DNA from: Mycobacterium sp. Z3061
GTDB taxonomy: Bacteria; Actinomycetota; Actinomycetes; Mycobacteriales; Mycobacteriaceae
DNA: 64,000 nt
NCBI RefSeq assembly: GCF_031583025.1
Contig: NZ_CP134062.1
Location: 6,359,234 to 6,423,233, forward strand
Direction of reading: 5' to 3'
The position numbers and the translations under genes were made by a program. This document shows, piece after piece, positions 45,880 to 54,875 of this stretch (its first letter is position 1; every line of letters begins with the position of its first letter). The notes beneath the pieces were generated by a model. The model was not told the DNA's origin, searched no databases, and saw only the letters and a list, made by a program, of their open reading frames with translations.

Positions 45880-46043
45880 GTCGCGACCAGCGACGATACC
45901 GGGCACCCTGGGCGTTATTTGACGCCGATTCAACGGCGGTCAGCCGACGTCGACCACGATCTAATCGAAAAAGGCCCTCTGACCTGCTTAAATGGCCGAA
46001 CGCGAAAGCAGCGTACAGCTAAGCTGTAATAAAAAAGTAATGA
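45880..46043. repeat. Duplicated intergenic element, copy 2
   Basis: Second copy, offset 277 bases from the first. Its distal end (AAAGTAATGA) is identical to copy 1. It ends about 30 bases from the whiB4 stop and includes a T-rich tract on the whiB4 strand. Confidence 0.8.
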
Positions 46044-46074
46044 GGAACACACCCGGGCGGGAACCGCGGCCCGG

Positions 46075-46425
46075 TCAGATGATGTTGCGGCGCTTGCGCT
46101 TGTCGAAGTAGTCCGACCAGGACACGACCTCGGGGTGCTGCTTGAGCAGTGCGCGCCGCTGACGCTCGGTCATGCCGCCCCAGACGCCGAACTCGACCTT
46201 GTTGTCCAGCGCGTCGGCACCGCATTCCTGCATTACAGGGCAGTGCCGGCAGATAACCGCGGCCTTGCGCTGGGCGGCTCCGCGCACGAACAGCTCGTCG
46301 GGATCCGTCGCCCGGCACAACGCCTGCGACACCCAGGTGATGCGCTCTTCAGCCTCGACGCTGCGGAGCGGGTTACCTACGGACGTGAGGTTGGTCCTTC
46401 GTGCACCCGGACGTGTTCCTGACAC
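46075..46425 (-). CDS. whiB4: WhiB4 iron-sulfur redox regulator
   Basis: This 116-residue WhiB protein has four cluster Cys (ALCRATD; ICRHCPVMQEC), the GVWGGMTERQRRALL turn, and a basic C-terminal DNA-binding tail (KRKRRNII). WhiB4 senses oxygen and NO and represses antioxidant genes in M. tuberculosis. GTG 46425 has AAGGGA about nine bases upstream. It is divergent from ponA2 across about 360 bases. Confidence 0.96.
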   Translation of the reverse strand: MSGTRPGARRTNLTSVGNPLRSVEAEERITWVSQALCRATDPDELFVRGAAQRKAAVICRHCPVMQECGADALDNKVEFGVWGGMTERQRRALLKQHPEVVSWSDYFDKRKRRNII

Positions 46426-46774
46426 GAGCTGATCCCTTCCTTCCGGCCGCCGCCTGCGGCCGCCCTCTTCGGGTACCAGCCGACGATGCGATTCCAGCCA
46501 CAACGTGCACATCGGTGTTACCTGAATCTCACTGCGTATCTAAGTTAGGGGTTGACACCGCAATTGCGCAACAGTCCGATAACGCTTTTTCTGGGACGTC
46601 CGTGCCGTCTTCCGCCGACCGGCCGGGGAAAACAGGAGCGGCCTCTCCCGTTTTGGGCCTCTGACCAGTGCAGTCGCAGCAGATTCACAGTTTCCAGGGG
46701 TAGCGGACCTGCTCAGCAGCTGCTAGAGAAATTTTTTTCCAGCCGGACGGCGCGGGGGCGTGACGAGGGGTCGC

Positions 46775-46780
46775 TACTGT
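46775..46780 (+). promoter_or_regulatory. -10 box (TACTGT) of the leaderless ponA2 gene
   Basis: TACTGT is followed by seven bases and ATG 46788. Confidence 0.55.
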
Positions 46781-46787
46781 AGTACGC

Positions 46788-49217
46788 ATGTCCGAGCGAC
46801 CCCCGGTAGCACTCACGCTGCTGAAGCTCGCAGGCTTCTGTCTGCTTGCCAGCGTGGTGGCCACCGCGCTGATGTTCCCGCTCGCCGGTGGCGTCGGGCT
46901 GATGTCCAACCGCGCCTCCGAGGTCGTCGCCAACGGTTCCGCCCAACTCCTCGAGGGACAGGTGCCGGCGGTGTCGACCATGGTCGACGCCAAAGGCAAC
47001 ACGATCGCGTGGCTGTACTCTCAGCGCCGCTTCGAGGTGTCCTCGGACAAGATCGCGAACACCATGAAGCTCGCGATCGTGTCGATCGAGGACAAGCGGT
47101 TCGCCGATCACAACGGCGTGGACTGGAAAGGCACCTTGACCGGCCTGGCGGGCTACGCCTCGGGTGATGTGGAGACCCGCGGCGGCTCCACCATCGAGCA
47201 GCAGTACATCAAGAACTATCAGCTGCTGGTCACGGCGCAGACCGACGCGGAGAAACGCGCAGCCGTCGAGACCACGCCGGCGCGCAAGCTGCGCGAGATC
47301 CGGATGGCGCTCACGCTGGACAAGACCTTCACCAAGCCGGAGATCCTGACCCGCTACCTGAACCTGGTGTCCTTCGGGAACAACTCGTTCGGCATCCAGG
47401 ACGCGGCGCAGACCTACTTCGGGGTGAACGCGATCGACCTGAACTGGCAGCAGGCCGCGCTGCTGGCCGGCATGGTGCAGTCGACCAGCGCCCTCAACCC
47501 CTACACCAATCCCGAAGGCGCGCTGGCGCGGCGCAACCTGGTGCTCGACACGATGATCGAGAACATCCCGCAGGAGGCCGACGCGCTGCGCGCGGCCAAG
47601 ACCCAGCCGCTCGGGATCCTGCCGCAGCCCAACGAACTGCCACGCGGCTGCATCGCCGCCGGCGATCGCGCCTTCTTCTGCGACTACGTGCAGGAGTACC
47701 TGTCGCGCGCGGGCATCAGTAAGGAACAGGTCGCCCGCGGCGGCTATCTGATCCGCACCACCCTGGATCCCGACGTTCAGATCCCGGTCAAGTCGGCCAT
47801 CGACAAGTTCGCTCCCCCGACGCTGAGCGGCATCTCGAGCGTGATGAGCGTGATCCTGCCGGGCAAGACATCGCACAAAGTGGTGGCGATGGCCAGCAAC
47901 CGGAAATACGGCCTGGACACCGAGGCCGGCGAGACGATGCGACCACAACCGTTCTCCCTGGTCGGTGACGGTGCCGGGTCGATCTTCAAGATCTTTACGA
48001 CGGCGGCCGCACTCGACATGGGCATGGGCATCAACGCCCAGCTCGACGTCCCGCCCCGCTTCCAGGGCAAGGGCCTGGGTAGCGGTGGCGCCAAGGGCTG
48101 CCCGAAGGACACCTGGTGCGTGGTCAACGCCGGCAACTACCGGGGCAGCATGAGCGTGACGGACGCGCTGGCCACCTCGCCCAACACCGCATTCGCCAAG
48201 CTGATCTCGCAGGTGGGTGTATCGCGGACAGTCGACATGGCCATCAAGCTCGGCCTGCGCTCCTACGCGAACCCCGGCACCGCCCGCGACTACAACCCCG
48301 ACAGCAACGAGAGCCTGGCCGACTTCGTCAAGCGGCAGAACATCGGCTCCTTCACCCTGGGCCCCATCGAGGTCAACGCGCTGGAGCTGTCGAATGTCGT
48401 GGCCACGCTGTCCTCCGGCGGCATGTGGTGCCCGCCGAACCCGATCGACAAGCTGATCGACCGCAACGGCAACGAGGTCTCGGTCACCACCGAGACCTGC
48501 GAGCAGGTCGTGCCGGAAGGGCTGGCCAACACGCTCGCCAACGCGATGAGCAAGGACGCTGTGGGCAGCGGCACGGCGGCCGGGTCCGCCGGCGCGGCGG
48601 GCTGGACCCTGCCGATGTCCGGCAAGACCGGCACCACCGAGGCCCACCGGTCCTCGGGCTTCATCGGCTTCACCAACCGCTACGCGGCGGCCAACTACAT
48701 CTACGACGACTCGCCCTCGCCGACCGACCTGTGTTCGGCCCCGCTGCGGCACTGCGGCAGCGGTGACCTCTACGGCGGTAACGAGCCCGCACGCACCTGG
48801 TTCACGGCGCTGCAGCCGATCGCCAACAACTTCGGCGAGGTGCATCTGCCGCCCACCGACCCGCGCTACATGGACGGTTCACCGGCCGGACGGGTGCCCA
48901 GCGTGGCCGGTCTGGACGTCGACCAGGCGCGGCAGCGCCTGAAGGACGCCGGGTTCCAGGTCGCCGATCAGCCGAACTCGGTCAACAGCAGCGCCAAGTA
49001 CGGCGAGGTGGTCGGAACCTCGCCCACCGGCCAGACCATTCCCGGCTCGATCGTGACGATCCAGATCAGCAACGGCATCCCGCCACCACCACCGCCGCCG
49101 CCGGAAGGCGGGCTGCCGCCGGAGGTCGTCGGATCGCAGGTGGTCGAGATTCCGGGCCTGCCGCCGATCACCATTCCGTTGTTGGCGCCTCCGCCGCCGG
49201 CACCGCCGCCTCCGTAG
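46788..49217 (+). CDS. ponA2: Bifunctional class A penicillin-binding protein PonA2
   Basis: This 809-residue enzyme has one N-terminal membrane helix (LAGFCLLASVVATALMFPL), a GT51 transglycosylase domain (catalytic Glu in SIEDKRFADHNG; GGSTIEQQYIKN), a transpeptidase domain with SIFK, SPN and SGKTGTTE, and one PASTA domain (VPSVAGLDVDQARQRLKDAG). A Pro-rich tail follows. PonA2 is involved in stress and dormancy survival. No ribosome site; the TACTGT-N7-ATG arrangement indicates a leaderless transcript. Confidence 0.96.
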   Translation: MSERPPVALTLLKLAGFCLLASVVATALMFPLAGGVGLMSNRASEVVANGSAQLLEGQVPAVSTMVDAKGNTIAWLYSQRRFEVSSDKIANTMKLAIVSIEDKRFADHNGVDWKGTLTGLAGYASGDVETRGGSTIEQQYIKNYQLLVTAQTDAEKRAAVETTPARKLREIRMALTLDKTFTKPEILTRYLNLVSFGNNSFGIQDAAQTYFGVNAIDLNWQQAALLAGMVQSTSALNPYTNPEGALARRNLVLDTMIENIPQEADALRAAKTQPLGILPQPNELPRGCIAAGDRAFFCDYVQEYLSRAGISKEQVARGGYLIRTTLDPDVQIPVKSAIDKFAPPTLSGISSVMSVILPGKTSHKVVAMASNRKYGLDTEAGETMRPQPFSLVGDGAGSIFKIFTTAAALDMGMGINAQLDVPPRFQGKGLGSGGAKGCPKDTWCVVNAGNYRGSMSVTDALATSPNTAFAKLISQVGVSRTVDMAIKLGLRSYANPGTARDYNPDSNESLADFVKRQNIGSFTLGPIEVNALELSNVVATLSSGGMWCPPNPIDKLIDRNGNEVSVTTETCEQVVPEGLANTLANAMSKDAVGSGTAAGSAGAAGWTLPMSGKTGTTEAHRSSGFIGFTNRYAAANYIYDDSPSPTDLCSAPLRHCGSGDLYGGNEPARTWFTALQPIANNFGEVHLPPTDPRYMDGSPAGRVPSVAGLDVDQARQRLKDAGFQVADQPNSVNSSAKYGEVVGTSPTGQTIPGSIVTIQISNGIPPPPPPPPEGGLPPEVVGSQVVEIPGLPPITIPLLAPPPPAPPPP

Positions 49218-49284
49218 GCGCCCCACAGGCGCTCCGCAGGCGCTGATCACGCGAAGAGCCGCGCGTCGGGTCGGTTCCCGGCAG

Positions 49285-49290
49285 TAAACT
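49285..49290 (+). promoter_or_regulatory. -10 box (TAAACT) of the leaderless phosphoesterase gene
   Basis: TAAACT is followed by seven bases and ATG 49298. Confidence 0.55.
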
Positions 49291-49297
49291 GCCTGGC

Positions 49298-50269
49298 ATG
49301 GCTGACGTACATCGCGGGGCACTTCCCGTCGTGTTAAGGACCGGCGCCGCAGCGCTCGGCTCGGCGGTCGCCGGGATCGGCTACGCAGCGTTCGTCGAGC
49401 GCAACGCGTTCGTGCTCCGCGAGATCACGATGCCGGTGCTGAGCCCGGGCTCCACCCCGCTGCGGGTGCTGCACATCAGTGACCTGCACATGACGCCCAA
49501 CCAACGGCGCAAGCAGGCCTGGCTGCGCGAGCTGGCCAGCTGGGAGCCCGACCTGGTGGTCAACACCGGCGACAACCTGGCCCACCCCAAAGCCGTGCCC
49601 GCGGTGGTACAGGCCCTGGGTGACCTGTTGTCCCGGCCCGGTGTCTTCGTCTTCGGCAGCAACGACTACTTCGGGCCGCGGCTGAAGAACCCGATGAATT
49701 ACCTGACCAACCCGGATCACCGGATCAAGGGCGAGCCGCTGCCATGGCAGGATCTGCGCGCGGCGTTCACCGAGCGCGGTTGGCTGGACCTCACGCACAC
49801 CCGGCGCGAGTTCGAGGTGGCGGGCCTGCACATCGCCGCCGCCGGTGTCGACGACCCGCACATCGACCGGGACCGCTACGAGACGATCGCCGGGCCGGCC
49901 AGCCCGGCCGCCAACCTGCGGCTGGGGTTGGTGCACTCCCCCGAGCCGCGGGTGCTGGACCGGTTCGCCGCCGACGGCTACCAGCTGATCATGGCCGGCC
50001 ACACCCATGGCGGTCAGCTTTGTTTGCCGTTCTACGGCGCACTGGTCACCAACTGCGGCCTGGACCGTTCCCGGGCCAAGGGCCCCTCGCAGTGGGGCTC
50101 CAACACCCGGCTGCACGTCTCCGCGGGCATCGGGACGTCACCGTTCGCGCCGGTGCGGTTCTGCTGCCGGCCCGAGGCGACCCTGTTGACGCTGATCGCC
50201 ACCCCGATGGGCGGCCGGGATTCGACCAGTAACCTGGGGCGCTCGCAGCCGACCGTGTCCGTGCGTTGA
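49298..50269 (+). CDS. Membrane-associated metallophosphoesterase (Rv3683-like)
   Basis: This 323-residue calcineurin-like phosphoesterase has an N-terminal hydrophobic segment and the metal motifs [24 protein letters not shown] (Asn-Asp in place of the usual Asn-His) and [13 protein letters not shown]. The family includes UDP-diacylglucosamine hydrolase-like and YkuE-type enzymes. Its TGA overlaps the following TTG start as TTGA. Confidence 0.87.
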   Translation: MADVHRGALPVVLRTGAAALGSAVAGIGYAAFVERNAFVLREITMPVLSPGSTPLRVLHISDLHMTPNQRRKQAWLRELASWEPDLVVNTGDNLAHPKAVPAVVQALGDLLSRPGVFVFGSNDYFGPRLKNPMNYLTNPDHRIKGEPLPWQDLRAAFTERGWLDLTHTRREFEVAGLHIAAAGVDDPHIDRDRYETIAGPASPAANLRLGLVHSPEPRVLDRFAADGYQLIMAGHTHGGQLCLPFYGALVTNCGLDRSRAKGPSQWGSNTRLHVSAGIGTSPFAPVRFCCRPEATLLTLIATPMGGRDSTSNLGRSQPTVSVR

Positions 50270-51369
50270 CCCCGACGCGCATCGCGGTCCGCAGTCTCTC
50301 CCGGGACTGGACCGACAATGCGATCCGGTTGATCGAGGCGGATGCGCGTCGCAGCGCCGACACACATCTGCTGCGCTACCCGCTGCCGGCCCGGTGGGGT
50401 GACGAGGCCGGCGTGGAGCTCTATCTCAAGGACGAGACGACCCACATCACCGGAAGCCTCAAGCACCGGCTCGCCCGATCCCTGTTTCTCTACGCGCTGT
50501 GCAACGGCTGGATCGGTGAGGGCACCACGGTGGTGGAGGCGTCCTCGGGTTCCACCGCGGTGTCAGAGGCCTACTTCGCGGCGATGCTGGGCCTGCCGTT
50601 CGTGGCGGTGATGCCGGCGGCGACCAGCGCCGCCAAGATCGCATTGATCGAATCACAAGGTGGCCGTTGCCATTTCGTGCAGAAGTCGAGCGAAGTGTAT
50701 GCCGAGGCGGCCCGCGTCGCCGCCGAGACCGGTGGCCACTATCTGGACCAGTTCACCAACGCCGAGCGCGCCACCGACTGGCGCGGCAACAACAACATCG
50801 CCGAGTCGATCTACCTGCAGATGGCCCTCGAGTCCCACCCGATACCCGCCTGGATCGTGGTGGGCGCCGGCACCGGGGGCACCAGCGCCACGATCGGCCG
50901 CTACATCCGGTATCGACGGCACGCGACCCGGTTGTGCGTGGTCGACCCGGAGAACTCGGCGTTCTTTCCGGCCTACGTCGAGGACCGTCCCGACGTGGAG
51001 ACCGGCGCGTCGTCTCGCATCGAGGGCATCGGCCGACCCCGGGTGGAACCGTCGTTCCTGCCGTCGCTGGTCGACCGGATGGTCTCGGTGCCCGACGCGG
51101 CATCGATCGCCGCCGCTCGCCATGTCAGTGCCGTGCTGGGCCGCCGGGTGGGCCCGTCGACGGGCACCAATCTCTGGGGCGCGTTCGGTCTGCTGGCCGA
51201 GATGGTGGCCGCCGGCCGCCGGGGTTCGGTGGTCACGCTGCTGGCCGACAGCGGGGACCGCTATGCCGACACCTATTTCGACGACGAGTGGGTTGCCGCC
51301 CAGGGACTGGATCCCGCCCATGCCGCCCGGGCGCTGGTCGAATTCGAGCGCTCCTGCCGTTGGGACTGA
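50266..51369 (+). CDS. PLP-dependent cysteine synthase/desulfhydrase-like enzyme (Rv3684-like)
   Basis: This 367-residue fold-type II PLP enzyme has the cofactor Lys in TGSLKHRLA, the substrate loop [10 protein letters not shown] and the phosphate-binding [14 protein letters not shown]. Rv3684 (Cds1) of M. tuberculosis has been described as a cysteine desulfhydrase producing sulfide. The TTG start overlaps the preceding stop (TTGA), suggesting coupled translation. The substrate here is by family only. Confidence 0.87.
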   Translation: MTPTRIAVRSLSRDWTDNAIRLIEADARRSADTHLLRYPLPARWGDEAGVELYLKDETTHITGSLKHRLARSLFLYALCNGWIGEGTTVVEASSGSTAVSEAYFAAMLGLPFVAVMPAATSAAKIALIESQGGRCHFVQKSSEVYAEAARVAAETGGHYLDQFTNAERATDWRGNNNIAESIYLQMALESHPIPAWIVVGAGTGGTSATIGRYIRYRRHATRLCVVDPENSAFFPAYVEDRPDVETGASSRIEGIGRPRVEPSFLPSLVDRMVSVPDAASIAAARHVSAVLGRRVGPSTGTNLWGAFGLLAEMVAAGRRGSVVTLLADSGDRYADTYFDDEWVAAQGLDPAHAARALVEFERSCRWD

Positions 51370-51430
51370 GCCGCCGACCTGCCGTTTGGGAGGTGGCTGC
51401 TCCGGTGCGATAGGCTGTCGAGGCTTCAAG

Positions 51431-51504
<74 letters not shown>

Positions 51505-51610
51505 CTCATTTCTGTACCTGTCATTCCTGTACCGACCAAAATGCGTCGGACCGAAACCGCGTTTCCACGGTTCCGGTCCGACGCAACTAGCTCAGCGCAA
51601 ACTAAGAGCG

Positions 51611-51766
51611 CTAGAACCAGACTCTTCGGCCTCCAACCGGGCGCCCAACCGCACCCAGAATCCACAGAATCACACCGACGAGCACGAGAATGCCGCCGAT
51701 TGTGTAGAGAATTGGGATACCGGCGAAATAGCCGATCAGCAGCAAAATAATTCCCAGGATGATCAC
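51611..51766 (-). CDS. Small DUF6131-type membrane protein
   Basis: This 51-residue protein is almost entirely two hydrophobic helices (ILGIILLLIGYFAGIPIL; GGILVLVGVILWILGAVG) with a basic C-terminus (RPVGGRRVWF). GTG 51766 follows AAGGGG. GGGTAC lies upstream near 51815, a possible SigF -10, but no matching -35 is seen. Such proteins are frequent in mycobacterial stress regulons; function unknown. Confidence 0.75.
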   Translation of the reverse strand: MIILGIILLLIGYFAGIPILYTIGGILVLVGVILWILGAVGRPVGGRRVWF

Positions 51767-51853
51767 GTCGCGCCCCTTCTGTTGAACGCTGTCTAATTGG
51801 CAGATCCAACTTCCGTGTACCCCGCGATTTGTGGGTCCAATCACAACGCTCTG

Positions 51854-53197
51854 TTACAGATCCACATCGGATGGGCGTGCGGCGCGCGGGCGGAAGCACA
51901 CTCTCGTTCCGCGGCGCGGTGCCAGCATGATGGACCGGCGGACCACTCGCTCCGGCCGGGAATCGACCACACTGAACTCGCCCTCGCGGAGCAGGACGTG
52001 CAGCACAGTGATCAGCTCGCGCATCGAGAAGGCGGCGCCGAGGCAGCGCTTGACGCCGCCACCGAATGGAAGCCAGGCATAGGTCTGCGGCCGGACACCC
52101 AGAAATCGCTCCGGCCGGAAATCCCGGGGAAGCTCGTAGACCGCCGGGTTGCGGTTGATCGCGACGATGTGCACCACGATCCGGGTCCCGGCCGCTACCA
52201 GGTAGCCGCCCAGCCGGATGGGCTGCGCCGCCACCCGGGAGGTCAACGGCGCGGGCGGGCGTATCCGCAGCGTCTCGTCGATCACCGCCGTGGTGAACTC
52301 CTCACCGCCACCCACCGCCTCTTCCCGCACCCGCCGCAGCGCGTCGGGATGATGCAGTAGCAGATCGAATACCCAGGCCAGCGTGGTCGCGGTGGTTTCA
52401 TGCCCGGCCAGCATCAGAGTTATCAGATCGTCGCGAATCTCGCTGTCCGACAGCGCTTTCCCGTCCTCGCCCCGTGCGCACATCAGCACTGCCAAGAGGT
52501 CGCGCCGGTCGGCCAGCCCGGGGTCGTCGCGGCGGGCGGCGATCAGTGGCATGACGACGTCGTCGATCTCGCGATTGGCCCGCGTCCGGGCCGGCCAAAC
52601 CCGCAGCGTGCCGAGGCCGCGCAGCGCGTAGCGGACGGTCAGCTGCTCAGACACGCCCAGGTTCAGCAGTCGTTCGAACGGCCGGCCCAGCCGCTGCACT
52701 TCGTCGGGGTCCTCAACGCCGAAGATGACCCGGACGATCACGTCCAGCATCAGCGCCCGCGCGGCCTGCAGCAGTTCGAACGGGCGGTCAACGGGCCACC
52801 CAAGCATCGCCGCTCGCGTCGACGCCTCGATCACCGGGACGTAGGTGTTCAGCGCGGCGCCGTGCAACGGGGGCGTCAGCAGCTTCCGCCGCCGCAGATG
52901 CTCTGGCTCCTCCTGCACGAACATCGATCCGGACCCGTAAATCGCCGCTGCGGGTCCCACTCCTTCACCCCCGAGCAGAACGTCGGTCGGCGCGGTGAAG
53001 ACCTCCTTGGCCAAGGCCGGGTCCGAAACGATCGCCACGTCGCCCAGGCTGAGGATCGGCATCGTCATGATCGGCCCGTACCGGCGGATCAGTCGCATCA
53101 TCCGCCGCTCGCCGCCCACCAGGTAGGCCAGCGCGTAGATCGCGGCGAAAGCGCTGCGGAACCCGCGCGGAGCGGGCAGTCCGGGTGGCGGGCTCAC
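51854..53197 (-). CDS. cyp137: Cytochrome P450 (CYP137-like)
   Basis: This 447-residue P450 has the I-helix LAGHETTATTLAW, ExxR DETLRIRPP, and heme loop FGGGVKRCLGAAF with the Cys ligand. The N-terminus is PPPGLPAPRG without a membrane anchor, as in soluble bacterial P450s. GTG 53197 is taken, with AGGAGG about a dozen bases upstream in the gap after the DUF4193 gene; a longer frame to 53281 would overlap that gene. Location after tRNA-Pro matches Rv3685c. Substrate unknown. Confidence 0.88.
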   Translation of the reverse strand: MSPPPGLPAPRGFRSAFAAIYALAYLVGGERRMMRLIRRYGPIMTMPILSLGDVAIVSDPALAKEVFTAPTDVLLGGEGVGPAAAIYGSGSMFVQEEPEHLRRRKLLTPPLHGAALNTYVPVIEASTRAAMLGWPVDRPFELLQAARALMLDVIVRVIFGVEDPDEVQRLGRPFERLLNLGVSEQLTVRYALRGLGTLRVWPARTRANREIDDVVMPLIAARRDDPGLADRRDLLAVLMCARGEDGKALSDSEIRDDLITLMLAGHETTATTLAWVFDLLLHHPDALRRVREEAVGGGEEFTTAVIDETLRIRPPAPLTSRVAAQPIRLGGYLVAAGTRIVVHIVAINRNPAVYELPRDFRPERFLGVRPQTYAWLPFGGGVKRCLGAAFSMRELITVLHVLLREGEFSVVDSRPERVVRRSIMLAPRRGTRVCFRPRAARPSDVDL

Positions 53198-53237
53198 GCG
53201 CAGCGATTGTCCTCCTCGCCGCGACGAGAGCGAAGCC

Positions 53238-53537
53238 TCACACGCAGTCGGCGCAGATCTGCCGTCCGCCGCTGCTGTCACGCAACCTGTTGCGGTGCTG
53301 CACCAGGAAGCAGCTCGAGCAGGTGAACTCGTCAGAGCGCTGCGGAATCACCACCACCGACAGTTCTTCGCTGGACAGGTCCGCACCCGGCAGCTCGAAG
53401 AACAGCGACTCGTTCGGGTCGTCGTCAACCACCGTCGTGGACAACTTCGGCATGGTTCCCAGCTCACGGAGCGTGGACCGGTCCGCGGCATCGGTGTCGG
53501 TCACGCGGCGTGCGTCGTAGTCGCTGACGGTCGTCAT
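53238..53537 (-). CDS. DUF4193 zinc-ribbon-like protein
   Basis: This 99-residue acidic protein begins MTTVSDYDARRVTDTDAADR and ends with two CxxC pairs (FTCSSCFLVQHRN; ICADCV), a probable zinc ribbon. The family is actinobacterial and of unknown function. AAGGA lies eight bases before ATG 53537. It precedes the P450 gene on the same strand by about 40 bases, so the two may be co-transcribed. Confidence 0.83.
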   Translation of the reverse strand: MTTVSDYDARRVTDTDAADRSTLRELGTMPKLSTTVVDDDPNESLFFELPGADLSSEELSVVVIPQRSDEFTCSSCFLVQHRNRLRDSSGGRQICADCV

Positions 53538-53660
53538 GGCAGTTCCTTCCTGCGGAGGGCCGGGCCGTCCACCACATGGTCGCCCGTTGGCACAGGCAGT
53601 ACCCCATTCCGAAGCGGCCCACACCCCTTCGACAAGAAGAATTTCCAGATGTGCTATGCG

Positions 53661-53978
53661 TCAGCGCGCGGTGAGTTGCAGCGTTGGCCAGCTGGCCGGG
53701 TACAGCACGGCCTGGTGCGCAAGCGCACGCTGCCGGCGCATGTCGGCGCGCTGGTTGCGCGCCACCCAGGCCAGGCCCAGCCAGGGCGACATGATGGCCA
53801 CCACCAGGGACACCCCGGCCAGCAACTCGTGCCCTACGGCCATTGCCGCCAGGCCGATGACCAGGCCGACGGTCCACGTTCCGGCGGCCACCAGGCCGGG
53901 CACGCTCACGGTCCGTTCGCCGGACTCGCTGGTCGTGGCCGGCCCTTGTACGAGCGCGTCTGACCCGATGTAAACCAT
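53661..53978 (-). CDS. Small membrane protein of unknown function
   Basis: This 105-residue protein has two predicted helices (WTVGLVIGLAAMAVGHELL; AGVSLVVAIMSPWLGLAWVA), both short and separated by a tight turn, then a basic tail. No family is recognised. GGGAG lies five bases before ATG 53978. It is divergent from the isochorismatase-type gene, and the two probably share an operator. Confidence 0.72.
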   Translation of the reverse strand: MVYIGSDALVQGPATTSESGERTVSVPGLVAAGTWTVGLVIGLAAMAVGHELLAGVSLVVAIMSPWLGLAWVARNQRADMRRQRALAHQAVLYPASWPTLQLTAR

Positions 53979-54015
53979 GCTCACTCCCAGTGACGACGTA
54001 ACCCTTGTTACGGCT

Positions 54016-54036
54016 ACTATATCCTAGGGATACAGT
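54016..54036. promoter_or_regulatory. Divergent promoter with a TATCC-TAG-GGATA operator
   Basis: The inverted repeat (54020-54032) lies between TATAGT on the minus strand (54016-54021) and TACAGT on the plus strand (54031-54036), overlapping both -10 boxes. A second inverted repeat, GTAAC-CCTT-GTTAC (53998-54011), is just downstream on the minus side. Confidence 0.5.
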
Positions 54037-54068
54037 TTCTGCACTCGCCAATTCTGGGAGCGGCCCCC

Positions 54069-54659
54069 ATGGTGGCGCATCGCGCTATTGAGTTCCCGGA
54101 GAGCGGGTACAAGTCGACTGTGAGCGATACCGCCGTCCTGATCATCGACATGTTCAACGACTACGACCATCCCGACGCGGAGCAGCTGGCCGACAACGTC
54201 GCCGGCATCATCGATCCGTTGGTCGCGCTGATCGACGACGCCCGCGACCGCGACGGCGTCGACCTGATCTACGTCAACGACAACCACGGCAACTTCACCG
54301 CAGACCGTCAAGCCATCATTTCCAGCGCCCTGGACGGCAAGCGGCCCGAGTTGGTCAAGCCGCTGGTGCCGCCGGACGACACCTACCTCCTCACCAAGGT
54401 CCGCCACAGCGTCTTCTACTCCACGGCGCTCGACTACCTGCTCGATCGGCTCAAGACGCAGCGCCTGGTGCTGGCCGGACAGGTGACCGAGCAGTGCATC
54501 CTCTACAGCGCACTCGACGGCTACCTGCGCCACTACGAGGTGGTGGTACCCCCCGACGCGGTCGCCCACATCGAGGAGGACCTCGGGTCGGCCGCGCTGA
54601 AGATGATGGAGCGCAACATGAGCGCGGAGCTCGTCGAGGCCGCGCACTGCCTGCCGTAG
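54069..54659 (+). CDS. Isochorismatase-family cysteine hydrolase (nicotinamidase-like)
   Basis: This 196-residue protein has the Asp-Lys-Cys triad: Asp in AVLIIDMFNDY, Lys in LLTKVRHSVFY and Cys in VTEQCILYSALD. The fold covers nicotinamidases, isochorismatases and related amidases; the precise substrate cannot be fixed. GGGAG lies a few bases before ATG 54069. The following small gene may be co-transcribed. Confidence 0.85.
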   Translation: MVAHRAIEFPESGYKSTVSDTAVLIIDMFNDYDHPDAEQLADNVAGIIDPLVALIDDARDRDGVDLIYVNDNHGNFTADRQAIISSALDGKRPELVKPLVPPDDTYLLTKVRHSVFYSTALDYLLDRLKTQRLVLAGQVTEQCILYSALDGYLRHYEVVVPPDAVAHIEEDLGSAALKMMERNMSAELVEAAHCLP

Positions 54660-54706
54660 CGCAAAACAGGACCACGCACACACCCGAAGACCCGAAGGAG
54701 GTCGCG

Positions 54707-54874
54707 ATGACCGGTGGCAAAGAAGAGGCCGAGGAAGACGTGGAGGGCGACGAGCACGTCGCCAACTCACGAGCAGGACGCGAGGAAGACGGCGATTACG
54801 TGGGACGCACGGCGGCCGACGACGACTTCGACGCCGGGATGACGGGCGCGGAGGCTCGCAGCCAGCAGGACTGA
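54707..54874 (+). CDS. Small acidic hydrophilic protein
   Basis: This 55-residue, highly acidic peptide (MTGGKEEAEEDVEGDEHV to EARSQQD) has no hydrophobic core and is probably disordered. A strong AAGGAG (54695-54700) is six bases before ATG 54707, which argues for real translation. No family is recognised. It lies 47 bases after the isochorismatase-type gene. Confidence 0.65.
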   Translation: MTGGKEEAEEDVEGDEHVANSRAGREEDGDYVGRTAADDDFDAGMTGAEARSQQD

Positions 54875-54875
54875 C

